Positions 46,021-53,625 of a stretch of DNA of 58,212 bases are shown here, one piece after another (position 1 is the stretch's first letter; every line of letters begins with the position of its first letter). Under the pieces are notes generated by a model. The model searched no databases. It was not told the DNA's origin and was given only the letters and a program-made list of their open reading frames with translations. Location of the stretch: positions 1 through 58,212 of the forward strand of contig SUUL01000007.1 in NCBI GenBank assembly GCA_015062545.1. Direction: 5' to 3'. Both the position numbers and the translations under genes were made by a program. The DNA is from Alphaproteobacteria bacterium (GTDB taxonomy: Bacteria; Pseudomonadota; Alphaproteobacteria; Rs-D84).

Positions 46021-46024
46021 AAAT
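46002..46024 (+). repeat. att-like repeat, copy 1 (tRNA-Glu 3' end)
   Basis: The last 19 bases of tRNA-Glu plus four following bases. The same 23-base string recurs at 46183-46205 and its last part at 47088-47105. Confidence 0.85.
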
Positions 46025-46182
46025 TATAACCGACCCTTGTGGTCGGTTTTAATTTTGCCTGTTCCCACCGAGATGAGAACCGCAGGTTCGGGGCGTAAGT
46101 TGGTGAAAACAAGTGCAAACGAAGTTTGAACCTTACGTAGCGAAAGGGGCCCATGGAGTGAAAATGAACATGGGAATCAGAC
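46025..46182 (+). other. Non-coding segment between att-like copies 1 and 2
   Basis: It starts with a terminator (AACCGACC-CTTGT-GGTCGGTT, 46028-46048). The rest holds further inverted repeats: GCGTAAG/CTTACG around 46085-46135 and CCCATG/CATGGG around 46150-46173. No gene is supported; an ORF on the other strand runs through the tRNA. Confidence 0.6.
46027..46050 (+). terminator. Terminator of tRNA-Glu
   Basis: AACCGACC-CTTGT-GGTCGGTT followed by TTT. Confidence 0.75.
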
Positions 46183-46206
46183 AATCCGGTTGGGGCTGCC
46201 AAAATA
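46183..46206 (+). repeat. att-like repeat, copy 2
   Basis: Identical over 23 bases to the 3' end of tRNA-Glu plus flank. It is followed by another small terminator (AATCGGGT/ACCCGATT, 46211-46229). Confidence 0.85.
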
Positions 46207-46245
46207 AACAAATCGGGTTTTACCCGATTTTTTTATTTTGAAACA

Positions 46246-46260
46246 GCAGCCCCAACCGGA
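46246..46260 (-). repeat. Inverted copy of the tRNA-Glu 3' end
   Basis: GCAGCCCCAACCGGA is the exact reverse complement of the 3' end of the tRNA and lies 40 bases after copy 2. Confidence 0.8.
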
Positions 46261-46282
46261 TCGGTCAGAGCGCCGACATTAT

Positions 46283-46326
46283 TTTGCGGTTTTTTCTTTG
46301 TTTTCTAATAGTTTCACGAGTTCGTA
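46283..46326 (+). repeat. Direct repeat, left copy (with 47119-47163)
   Basis: About 44 bases starting TTTTGCGGTTTTTTCTTTG and ending with a TTTCACGAGTTCGTA-like part recur at 47119-47163 with a few mismatches. The two copies flank the bPH2 gene. Confidence 0.7.
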
Positions 46327-46375
46327 AGTTAGGTGTTAAAAACTATACCCGTTTCACACATTTACGAACTTTTGT

Positions 46376-46951
46376 TTATTTTTTTCTGTTTTTGATAATA
46401 ATTTCTCGTATTTTTTTAAAATCATTCACGGAATCTATGCTTAATTCGTCTACTGAATATATAGAACCATTACCACCTGAAACCGAACCTGCAACATTCC
46501 CGCTCGCTGTACCAACGCCAACCGAACCGCAACCAAAAAGACTTTGTATAGGTCCCTTATGAATGCTTACATCTGTAATTTGGTTATATGCAACAAATTT
46601 TGTGCTTTTAAAAATCAACCCACTAATTCCATAAATTCCATGATTGGTTAAAACATATCTCGCTGAGAGTTGACTATTATAAATCAACAAAACAAGTAAT
46701 GGATAGCCACATATAAGAATGATAGCACCAATCGTTAAAGCAACAGAAAAATTAGGTTCGCCAGTATTACTGATAAATCCACTAATAACTATACTAAATA
46801 TCATCATAAAAAATGTTAGAAATAATGAATAGAACAAAGATAATGTTATACTTGACCATCGACAAAATTTATCGTTTTTACGCACATCAACAATAACTTT
46901 TTCTTTTTTATCTATGTAATCAGATAAATTATTATTAAACCAATCTGCCAT
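46376..46951 (-). CDS. Membrane protein with bacterial PH (bPH2/YdbT-like) domain
   Basis: The 191-residue protein has a cytosolic N-terminus, two membrane segments at about 33-60 and 68-92, and then the bPH2-type domain (SARYVLTNHGIYGISGLIFKSTKFVAYNQITDVSIHKGP). The motif Y-x-L-T-x-x-G-I and F-x-x-x-T-x-x-V/A-Y-x-x-I-x-D is typical of DUF304. Glycines follow in CGSVGVGTASGN. The gene is markedly more AT-rich than its neighbours. It lies between att-like copies 2 and 3 and between the direct-repeat copies, so it is probably acquired cargo. The AAGGAT ribosome-binding site supports the start. Function unknown. Confidence 0.8.
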   Translation of the reverse strand: MADWFNNNLSDYIDKKEKVIVDVRKNDKFCRWSSITLSLFYSLFLTFFMMIFSIVISGFISNTGEPNFSVALTIGAIILICGYPLLVLLIYNSQLSARYVLTNHGIYGISGLIFKSTKFVAYNQITDVSIHKGPIQSLFGCGSVGVGTASGNVAGSVSGGNGSIYSVDELSIDSVNDFKKIREIIIKNRKK

Positions 46952-47087
46952 TTATTATCCTTTTTTATTAATTTTGAATATATTCTTATTATAACATAAA
47001 AATTTATTTAACAAAATTTCTTGAAAAACACCTTAACATCTTTCCCAAACAACAATTCATGAACAAAATCAACTCGTGATTTGCACA

Positions 47088-47105
47088 GTTGGGGCTGCCA
47101 AAATA
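47088..47105 (+). repeat. att-like repeat, copy 3 (shorter)
   Basis: Eighteen bases identical to the end of copy 2, followed by a terminator hairpin (AAACCGCA/TGCGGTTT, 47110-47128). The 46952-47201 stretch has no gene. Confidence 0.8.
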
Positions 47106-47106
47106 G

Positions 47107-47134
47107 ATAAAACCGCATTTTGCGGTTTTTTTCT
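47107..47134. terminator. Terminator hairpin after att-like copy 3
   Basis: AAACCGCA-TTT-TGCGGTTT followed by T. Confidence 0.7.
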
Positions 47135-47163
47135 TTGTTTTCTAATGCTTTCACGGGTTCGTA
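47119..47163 (+). repeat. Direct repeat, right copy
   Basis: Matches 46283-46326 with a few substitutions and ends in TTTCACGGGTTCGTA. Confidence 0.7.
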
Positions 47164-47201
47164 TACATTGTGGGTATTTTATAGGAAATCTATTAAACTC
47201 T

Positions 47202-47852
47202 TCATTTATCTTCCCTGTCATGCACCAAGCGATTAATCATATTTGTAAATCTATTGATTACTCGCTGTTTACCTTCGGTAAAAATGTTTGTCTTTTGTGG
47301 TTTGATTGTAAATGCAGAATTATTCATATCACCACTGGAATACAAATTACTTAATTGTTGGTATGTATTCATTTTTGCAAATTCATCACCCGGTACAACT
47401 GCTGTAACAATATACTCTTTTTTCCCGCTGTCGATTGCATCAATAAATTCCCCGCTTTCTAACTTGGTATCAATAAACACCAAATCTTTTCGTCCCGGAT
47501 CAAAAACACTCATTTTCCCATCGATTTCAACAGCTATTATTTGATGTCCGTTAATATGATTTGCTTTGCCATCATGCGTTGCTTTCCAATCGTTATATTT
47601 TGCGGTACAAACCACAAAACTTTTTATTCCCTTTTCAGCTGCCAACTTGCAAAACAGCTTTGCGCGCCCTGTACATCCCACAACATTTGCGGGTATTTTA
47701 TCTTTTATAATATCATCTGCAGAAAGCCCAAAATGCCAGTCTCTGCCAGAAACACCGCGTTCTTGCATGTAATCTGGGCGCGAACGTGGTCCGACAGCAT
47801 CATGAAACATGGTGTGCATCTGGGCCATTATAGATTTTATTTTTTCTTCCAT
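47202..47852 (-). CDS. Transglutaminase-like cysteine-peptidase-fold protein
   Basis: The 216-residue protein has no signal peptide. The transglutaminase-like triad is visible: Cys60 in NVVGCTGRAKLFCKLAAEKGI, His103 in NGHQIIAVEIDG and Asp118 in SVFDPGRKDL. The C-terminal 80 residues are polar with a basic helix (EGKQRVINRFTNMINRLVHD). Family members cleave or cross-link amide bonds. AT-rich composition and the position next to the att-like repeats suggest horizontal gain. The ribosome-binding site is AAGGAA. The substrate is unknown. Confidence 0.75.
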   Translation of the reverse strand: MEEKIKSIMAQMHTMFHDAVGPRSRPDYMQERGVSGRDWHFGLSADDIIKDKIPANVVGCTGRAKLFCKLAAEKGIKSFVVCTAKYNDWKATHDGKANHINGHQIIAVEIDGKMSVFDPGRKDLVFIDTKLESGEFIDAIDSGKKEYIVTAVVPGDEFAKMNTYQQLSNLYSSGDMNNSAFTIKPQKTNIFTEGKQRVINRFTNMINRLVHDREDK

Positions 47853-47950
47853 GCTTTTCCTTTATTCATGAATAATTATATCACAAAATCTGCAAAAATG
47901 TTTTAATTTCTCTCCCAAACGCCAACATATCGTGCATATCATCGGTTTGT

Positions 47951-47959
47951 CCCCCCCCC
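47951..47959. repeat. Nine-base C homopolymer in a divergent intergenic region
   Basis: A run of nine C lies between the divergent transglutaminase-like and HExxH genes. Such runs can vary in length by slippage. Confidence 0.7.
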
Positions 47960-48021
47960 TTAAACCAAATAAGAAAGTTGACAAAATGCAAAATGTGTAC
48001 TATATGTAGTGTGTGGCAAAA

Positions 48022-48813
48022 ATGAAACTGATAGAACCTAAAATCTTATACAAAGATATTATCATCAATAATAGCAATATTGATGATTTTCTGCATACCA
48101 AACACGCAGGCGCATATTGTTATGACACAAATACGATAGTCTTGTATAATTATATTATATCCGATGATGTATCAGACCCGGCAAAAGCCGCAGAAGCAAA
48201 AGACGTTGCGCAATATACACTAGAAACTCGCCCAAGCACAATTGTACACGAAATGCGACATTGGCATAACCGAACAATCGTACCGCGTTTCCAAGACTTT
48301 TGTTTGATGAACTATTATCAAGAAGTATCGCTGATGTGCTTGGATGAAATTTCTGCTATTACGGCCGATATCCTGTACACAACGCCAAAATACAAGGAAC
48401 TGGGGGTGTGTCAGGCAACCGTGATTTGTTCAATGTTAGAAGCCACAGACAGATTCAAGGATTATTGTATTGAAGAATATGTGACACGTTTTCTGGGGAG
48501 TATATCGTCCGGCTATCATTTGGATGTGCAGGCCATGACACCCAACAAGGCATACGCATATCTGCAACAGTTGCAACGCGAATATGAACATGCCCCGCAG
48601 AAATTGTTTGACAAGCATTTTCAAGATGCGGTCAAGGGGTATTTTACATTTGACGGATATTGTGTTTTGGATGATAAAATATCTGCAAATGCACAAGATG
48701 CATGGAAACTTGTGCAACAAAATTTTGCACAAATTAAGCAAAAAAGTATTGCAGATACACACAATATGATAAACACGATGTTGAAATCAGATATCTTCCA
48801 AAAGCGCATGTAA
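48022..48813 (+). CDS. Putative zinc metallopeptidase with HEMRH motif
   Basis: The 263-residue protein starts at ATG 48022; the GTG at 48013 is an alternative. Neither has a strong ribosome-binding site. HEMRH is at 76-80 in STIVHEMRHWHNR, and E101 or E109 in QEVSLMCLDEIS would be the third ligand, as in gluzincins. There is no signal peptide. It is divergent from the transglutaminase-like gene across a C9 tract. Sequence outside the motif is unlike the HEITH protein at 711-1481. Peptidase activity is inferred. Confidence 0.62.
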   Translation: MKLIEPKILYKDIIINNSNIDDFLHTKHAGAYCYDTNTIVLYNYIISDDVSDPAKAAEAKDVAQYTLETRPSTIVHEMRHWHNRTIVPRFQDFCLMNYYQEVSLMCLDEISAITADILYTTPKYKELGVCQATVICSMLEATDRFKDYCIEEYVTRFLGSISSGYHLDVQAMTPNKAYAYLQQLQREYEHAPQKLFDKHFQDAVKGYFTFDGYCVLDDKISANAQDAWKLVQQNFAQIKQKSIADTHNMINTMLKSDIFQKRM

Positions 48814-48863
48814 TTTTGTTGTTTTTTACGACACAAATGCAACGGGGCGCAATATATTGATGC

Positions 48864-50072
48864 TTATTTGTTCTTGTTACGTAACAGGCTGTACGAAGAC
48901 AGGCCTGATATCATCACCGCCACCAACAGTAACGCCAAGTACCAACGCAAAGATTCATAACCCCCAAACATGCCAAAGTAAATCAATGCCAAACAACTGC
49001 CCCAGCGCCCCAGTAACAAGGCGTTTTCACAAAAGCACAGATATTCAACGCGATGATTTGATGTTACGCATTTAGAATTAGATAAACGATACATGTTAAA
49101 TACACCAATCTGATCTGACAAGATGTACGCTGTGGAATAAACAAAGTTGTATATCAAGAATGTCACAGGTGTTACCTGATATATAAACAATGCGATTGCA
49201 ATAAATGTTGCGATTAAGCATATCAGCAACACGCGTGCATAGTCTTTGATTTGCACATACTTACCCAATGCCCAAGATGATACAATGGAAAACAATGCAA
49301 ACACGGTTGTCAGAATCCCCAAATTCAGGTCTGATTTGAACATAAATACGGTGTACATAGTAATAACTGTTGCCAACATTCCAACACTGAAACCGCGTGA
49401 TATTTCCATTACAAATAATCTACGAATAACCGGAAAGCGAAACATGCATCGTGTAAAGCCCACTAAATCTGCGGGTTTTTTGCTGCGGTGTCGTGATGGG
49501 GTTAAAAATGCGCACAGTATCAATTCTATTACGGATAATACCAACAACACATTTGCCACTTGGGCAAAAGAACCTGTATCAATAAAGAAGCCCAATATAA
49601 CAGGAACAATCAAACGTACTGTATAGTTAATAGATGTCTTGGCCCCCATATACAGTTTCAGTGTTTGATCGTTTGTTTTTTCGCTGACCATTGTGGACAT
49701 GGGCAGGTGATACATGGCCTCGCCAATGCCGTATAATATACCTAATGGAATTATATATTCTGTTGCCTGATCGCCCAACAATGTCAACGCAGTTAATAAT
49801 GCGATTTTTGGAATTTGGTTTAATGCGAAAACTACGGTCTTGCTGTATCTTTTACACAAATTTGCAATAGATACTGTTGCCAAGAATAATGCAATATATT
49901 CAAACATGCGATACATACCAACAGATATGATTTCGCTGGATGAAATGTGCATAATAAATGAAATTAAAAATGTTCCCAAAAACAGGTCTGTGATATTACG
50001 CATTGCAGAAAATACTAATAATAATTTAATATCACGCGTTAATTTTTTTGGGGTGTTTGACTTTTGCTTCAT
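48864..50072 (-). CDS. Major facilitator superfamily transporter
   Basis: The 402-residue protein has about 11-12 membrane segments with the typical pseudo-two-fold layout and a basic cytosolic loop near residue 200 (PSRHRSKKPADLVG). The N-terminus is basic (MKQKSNTPKKLTRD). YGIGEAMYHLPMSTMVSEKT near residue 115 resembles the motif-B region. The substrate is unknown; drug or metabolite efflux is the common role of this type. It has an AGAG ribosome-binding site. Confidence 0.8.
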   Translation of the reverse strand: MKQKSNTPKKLTRDIKLLLVFSAMRNITDLFLGTFLISFIMHISSSEIISVGMYRMFEYIALFLATVSIANLCKRYSKTVVFALNQIPKIALLTALTLLGDQATEYIIPLGILYGIGEAMYHLPMSTMVSEKTNDQTLKLYMGAKTSINYTVRLIVPVILGFFIDTGSFAQVANVLLVLSVIELILCAFLTPSRHRSKKPADLVGFTRCMFRFPVIRRLFVMEISRGFSVGMLATVITMYTVFMFKSDLNLGILTTVFALFSIVSSWALGKYVQIKDYARVLLICLIATFIAIALFIYQVTPVTFLIYNFVYSTAYILSDQIGVFNMYRLSNSKCVTSNHRVEYLCFCENALLLGRWGSCLALIYFGMFGGYESLRWYLALLLVAVMISGLSSYSLLRNKNK

Positions 50073-50150
50073 GTTATATTTCTCTCTCTGGCAATATTTT
50101 GTTGTGATTATAACACAAAAGATATGTGATACAAATCATAAATTAAAAAA

Positions 50151-50180
50151 TTGACTTTTTTGTGGGGGCGTGTTTATAAT
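50151..50180 (+). promoter_or_regulatory. Promoter of the small lipoprotein gene, apparently leaderless
   Basis: TTGACT (50151-50156), an 18-base spacer and TATAAT (50175-50180) only six bases before the ATG at 50187, as at ligA. Confidence 0.6.
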
Positions 50181-50186
50181 CACGGT

Positions 50187-50306
50187 ATGAAAAAGATAAT
50201 TTTAAGTTTATTAATTGTTTCTGCATTCGCAATCGCAGGGTGCGGTGTAAAGTCTGATTTGGTTCGTCCAAATGATACATTCCCACGAAATTATCCAGTG
50301 TATTAA
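50187..50306 (+). CDS. Small LptM/YifL-like lipoprotein
   Basis: This 39-residue protein has a type II signal peptide (MKKIILSLLIVSAFAIAGC) with lipobox AIAGC and a 20-residue mature part starting CGVKSDLVRP and ending FPRNYPVY. The C-G-x-K-x-x-L-x-x-P pattern with a C-terminal YP is that of LptM, a small lipoprotein that promotes maturation of the LptDE translocon. It lies convergent to lpxI, another LPS gene. A terminator overlaps its stop codon. Confidence 0.72.
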   Translation: MKKIILSLLIVSAFAIAGCGVKSDLVRPNDTFPRNYPVY

Positions 50307-50334
50307 AAAAACCGCGAATGCGGTTTTTTATTCG
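50304..50334. terminator. Bidirectional terminator
   Basis: AAAACCGC-GAAT-GCGGTTTT between convergent small-lipoprotein gene and lpxI. Confidence 0.85.
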
Positions 50335-51155
50335 TCTAATGCCAGTATAAAAATTCCCAATTCATTGGCGCGCTTTATGACCGCTGGTTTGTTCACCACA
50401 AAGCATGTCTTGGTGTTCACGACAATGCCACGCAGATGTGCCGCGCTGACGGCATCAACCGTATCAACCCCAATCGCAGGTATATCAATCCTTAAATCTT
50501 GACCGGGTTTGGTCATTTTTGCAAAAACACCACTGGTCTTCTTTTTGTTTTTTCGCATATCAACAACGCGTTCCAACATTTTGGCGGTGCCTTCGGCCGC
50601 TTCGACCGCAATCACTTGTTTATCAACAACCACAGATGCGCCGATGTCTGCAATACCGATTGTGTGTGAAACCTCAATCGCGCGTTCTATATTTTGCATG
50701 TCTGATTTTGTTGGTTTGGCGCGCGTTTGTACGCCCGCAGTTTCAAAAGCCAATTCTGGTGCCAAATCCTGGGCCGCCAAGATTTCAAACCCCTGTTTTT
50801 CCAATACTTTATTCAGTGCAACCGCCATAGAATCATACCCCCGTTGATGCTTCATAATTTTTAATAACGTCATAAAAGTCCATAAATCTGGGCGCAGGTC
50901 AGATAGATTTGGGTGCCCCAGTGAACCGACAAATACTAACTTGTGAATTCCGCGGCGGCGAAATTCGCGAATTGCGCGTCCTGCGCCACCCAACCGAACC
51001 GTTAGGTCAGGATTTAATTTGGGGTTTACAAAGTTTTTCAATCCCACAATAAAAACATCCCACCCGGCGCGGCGTAACGCATCGCGCGTAAAGAACGGCA
51101 GGTCTAACGCCCCCGCCACCAATGCAATCTTGTTATCTGTATTTTTATTATGCAT
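50328..51155 (-). CDS. lpxI: UDP-2,3-diacylglucosamine pyrophosphatase LpxI
   Basis: The 275-residue protein (start at 51155, MHNKNTDNK) matches LpxI/DUF1009: IALVAGALDLPFFTRDALRRAG, GGAGRAIREFRRRGI and VFVGSLGHPNL, RGYDSMAVAL, AIEVSHTIGIADIGASVVVD and PAIGVDTVDAV. It makes lipid X from UDP-diacylglucosamine in the cytosolic part of lipid A synthesis. LpxI replaces LpxH in most Alphaproteobacteria. The start is set by family length. Confidence 0.9.
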   Translation of the reverse strand: MHNKNTDNKIALVAGALDLPFFTRDALRRAGWDVFIVGLKNFVNPKLNPDLTVRLGGAGRAIREFRRRGIHKLVFVGSLGHPNLSDLRPDLWTFMTLLKIMKHQRGYDSMAVALNKVLEKQGFEILAAQDLAPELAFETAGVQTRAKPTKSDMQNIERAIEVSHTIGIADIGASVVVDKQVIAVEAAEGTAKMLERVVDMRKNKKKTSGVFAKMTKPGQDLRIDIPAIGVDTVDAVSAAHLRGIVVNTKTCFVVNKPAVIKRANELGIFILALDE

Positions 51156-51242
51156 ATCTGTATGGTACGAATAAATCGCACTGGAATCAAGTCGCAATTT
51201 ATGATAAAATTTATACATCAGTTATACATAGGTTACAAAAAA

Positions 51243-52010
51243 ATGAAAAAAATATCAATTTTGGCGATTGTGCTGTCGGCATTTTCTGGCATGTCCGCAA
51301 GTGCTGCGTACGAATCCGGTGAATTTCAAGGCGAAATTACACGTGGCTTGGACATAGTCAGTGCATACGAAATATTCCAAGATGTTCCTGTTGTGGCACC
51401 CGGTGCCTTGGGGGCCGAAGTTTATGAAACCGTATCTGAACCTGATGACACCGTTCAGATGTTTATTCCAACAGATATGTACATGCGTATGGGGGGCGGA
51501 TTAAACTTGGGGTTTGCCACAGATTATGCAGAATACGATGGGGGCGAATATGAAAGCTCGGGCAGTTATACAACCCAAGTTGGTCTGGGATGGAATTTGT
51601 CATCTTATGTTCGCACAGAACTGGATTTCCAAAATTCTGTATTAAAATTCTCGGATTTGGATAATCATCAGGCAACATATCAAACATTGGGTGGGGCGTT
51701 ATACTTTGACTTGGCACGCAGATACGTGCAACGTGGTGACATTACGCGCGTTCGCACATTTGTTCCATTTGTTGGTGTTGGGGCGGCGGTCGGTATATAT
51801 GATTTCCAGGGCGCAAATGGTGCAGATGGCATGGTTATTGCGGCACCGCGTGCCATGATTGGTATAAACATTATGCTGGGTGATTTGATTGGCCTTGATA
51901 TCGCATATCAGTATCAAATGATGATAGGTAATGGATTTGGTTGGGGCGGAAATAACGGTGGCGTAAATAATATCAGCAATCTGGTGGCATCAATTCGTGC
52001 CAACTTCTAA
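51243..52010 (+). CDS. Outer-membrane beta-barrel protein
   Basis: The 255-residue protein starts at the ATG at 51243; an earlier ATG would overlap lpxI. The signal peptide is MKKISILAIVLSAFSGMSASAA. Strands such as MYMRMGGGLNLGFATDYAEYDGG, VGLGWNLSSYVRTELDFQNSV and VGVGAAVGIYDFQG, and an ending VASIRANF with the terminal Phe, indicate a small barrel. It is followed 20 bases later by another barrel gene and then by the methyltransferase gene. Confidence 0.78.
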   Translation: MKKISILAIVLSAFSGMSASAAYESGEFQGEITRGLDIVSAYEIFQDVPVVAPGALGAEVYETVSEPDDTVQMFIPTDMYMRMGGGLNLGFATDYAEYDGGEYESSGSYTTQVGLGWNLSSYVRTELDFQNSVLKFSDLDNHQATYQTLGGALYFDLARRYVQRGDITRVRTFVPFVGVGAAVGIYDFQGANGADGMVIAAPRAMIGINIMLGDLIGLDIAYQYQMMIGNGFGWGGNNGGVNNISNLVASIRANF

Positions 52011-52030
52011 CAGACGAATAGGGGATACAG

Positions 52031-52666
52031 ATGAAAACAAAAATTCTTTTTATTGCAATGTGTATGATGCCAGTTGTGTCAAATGCCGCAATCCCATACC
52101 GGGTAGAGCAGGTCAAGATGCCGGTTGGTGATTCTGAAACGTATGCCAGTGAACATCGTTTTTATATCGGTGGTGCTTACAATTTTTCCATGTGGCAGAA
52201 TTTCACTGATGAAAATAATATCAGTATTTCTGGCGATAATTCATCGGGGTATGATGCCAACATTGGTTTACGCATTACCGATATTTTTCGTCTAGAGGCA
52301 TCTTATATTCATTCTGATGCCAAATGGAATCAGTTTTCATTTTCATCAGATTCTGCGATGTTAAATATGATAATTGATGCCCGTATAAACAGTATATATC
52401 AAATGTTCCACACTCAGATGATATTGCCGTATGTTGGTATTGGTGCGGGCGCATCATGGAATTCTGCAGATGATGGTGTTCATCTGGATACCAAGATGTC
52501 GCCAACATTATCTGCGCTGGCGGGTATCAGTGTTGAATTTAACCCAATCTTTGCGTTGGATTTTGGGTACAGATATTTTTACGTGTTTGACCCAGAAACA
52601 GATATTGTTACTGATTTTAATCCATCTGCACATCAGTTCCGCGCGGGGGTGCGCATTGGTTTCTGA
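52031..52666 (+). CDS. Outer-membrane beta-barrel protein
   Basis: The 211-residue protein has a signal peptide (MKTKILFIAMCMMPVVSNAA), strands such as RFYIGGAYNFSMWQN, NIGLRITDIFRLEASYIHS and LPYVGIGAGASWN, and ends in GVRIGF. It resembles the preceding gene in layout; the two are probably co-transcribed. The stop overlaps the start of the methyltransferase gene (TGATG). Confidence 0.78.
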   Translation: MKTKILFIAMCMMPVVSNAAIPYRVEQVKMPVGDSETYASEHRFYIGGAYNFSMWQNFTDENNISISGDNSSGYDANIGLRITDIFRLEASYIHSDAKWNQFSFSSDSAMLNMIIDARINSIYQMFHTQMILPYVGIGAGASWNSADDGVHLDTKMSPTLSALAGISVEFNPIFALDFGYRYFYVFDPETDIVTDFNPSAHQFRAGVRIGF

Positions 52667-53595
52667 TGGTAAATAAATGTCCATTTTTTGGAAAATGCGG
52701 CGGTTGCAAGTATGATTTTACAGCCGCCGATTATCATGCGTCTAAGCGGGCAGAACTGTGCGATATTCCAATTACAGGTGAACCATTATGGACATTACCT
52801 GGGGGGCGCAGACGGGCCGATTTTGCGTTTGCGGGTTCTGAATTTGGTTTTTATGAATCTGGCACCAAGAACATAATATCAATAGATTCTTGTCCAAATT
52901 TATTGCCAGAAATAAATCAGTTAATTCCATATTTGTCTGCACTGCCATGGGGTGGGGCGGGTTCGTGTTTGGTAACGGCATGTGATAATGGTATTGATGT
53001 TGCGATTACGTCATCTGTTCCATATTTTACACCGGATTTTCGCGATGCGGCAATGAAATTACCTGTTATCAGGATTACATGGAACGATAAAGTCATCAAA
53101 CAAATTGTTCAGCCCCTGGTCAGTTTTGGTGACGTATCTGTTCCATATCCATCTGGTGCGTTTTTACAGCCAACTGTGCACAGTGCAGATACCATGCGTG
53201 ATTTGGTTGTGTCGCGTGCCAGTGGTTCCAAGCGTATTGCAGATTTATTTTGTGGCTTGGGGAATTTTACGTATGCCTTGGACGCGGATGGTTTTGATAT
53301 TGTTGGAACGGGTGTGTCGCGTGATTTGTTCAAGAAGCCTTTAACCGTTGGTATGCTAAATCAGTATGATTGTGTTGTAATGGACCCGCCACGTGCGGGT
53401 GCGTTGGCACAATGTAATGAATTGGTACGCAGTAATGTTCCGCGCGTAATATATATTTCATGTAATCCCAAGACATTCATGCGTGATTCCCAGATTTTAA
53501 CGCGTGGCGGATATAAGATTCAGGAATTAATTCCCATTGATCAATTCGTGGGCAGTCATCATTGGGAATTATTCTGTGTTTTTGAACGCAAATAA
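52666..53595 (+). CDS. Compact RlmD/TrmA-type RNA m5U methyltransferase
   Basis: The 309-residue protein has an Fe-S motif CPFFGKCGGC (C5, C11, C14, with C76 as the likely fourth ligand), the SAM motif DLFCGLGNFTYAL near 194-206, DPPRAG at 240-245 and the catalytic Cys in YISCNPKTF (C266). RlmC, RlmD and TrmA methylate uridine C5 in rRNA or tRNA. It is shorter than usual (about 400 or more): it has no N-terminal TRAM domain, and between the SAM motif and DPPRAG about 30-35 residues are missing. This region normally holds the second SAM contacts. It may still be active or have changed role. Its ATG overlaps the stop of the barrel gene. Confidence 0.82.
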   Translation: MVNKCPFFGKCGGCKYDFTAADYHASKRAELCDIPITGEPLWTLPGGRRRADFAFAGSEFGFYESGTKNIISIDSCPNLLPEINQLIPYLSALPWGGAGSCLVTACDNGIDVAITSSVPYFTPDFRDAAMKLPVIRITWNDKVIKQIVQPLVSFGDVSVPYPSGAFLQPTVHSADTMRDLVVSRASGSKRIADLFCGLGNFTYALDADGFDIVGTGVSRDLFKKPLTVGMLNQYDCVVMDPPRAGALAQCNELVRSNVPRVIYISCNPKTFMRDSQILTRGGYKIQELIPIDQFVGSHHWELFCVFERK

Positions 53596-53623
53596 AAATC
53601 CCCCAAAACGGGGGATTTTTTTG
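53594..53623. terminator. Bidirectional terminator
   Basis: ATCCCCC-AAAAC-GGGGGAT with A and T tracts between convergent genes. Confidence 0.85.
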
Positions 53624-53625
53624 AT

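Noticed and set aside
45870-46211. 113-residue ORF on the minus strand
   Set aside because: It runs antisense through tRNA-Glu and its terminator; its sequence is the typical translation of an antisense tRNA.
46025-47105. Insertion sequence at tRNA-Glu
   Set aside because: No transposase and no terminal inverted repeats with target duplication; the repeats match the tRNA end instead, which fits integrase-type att sites.
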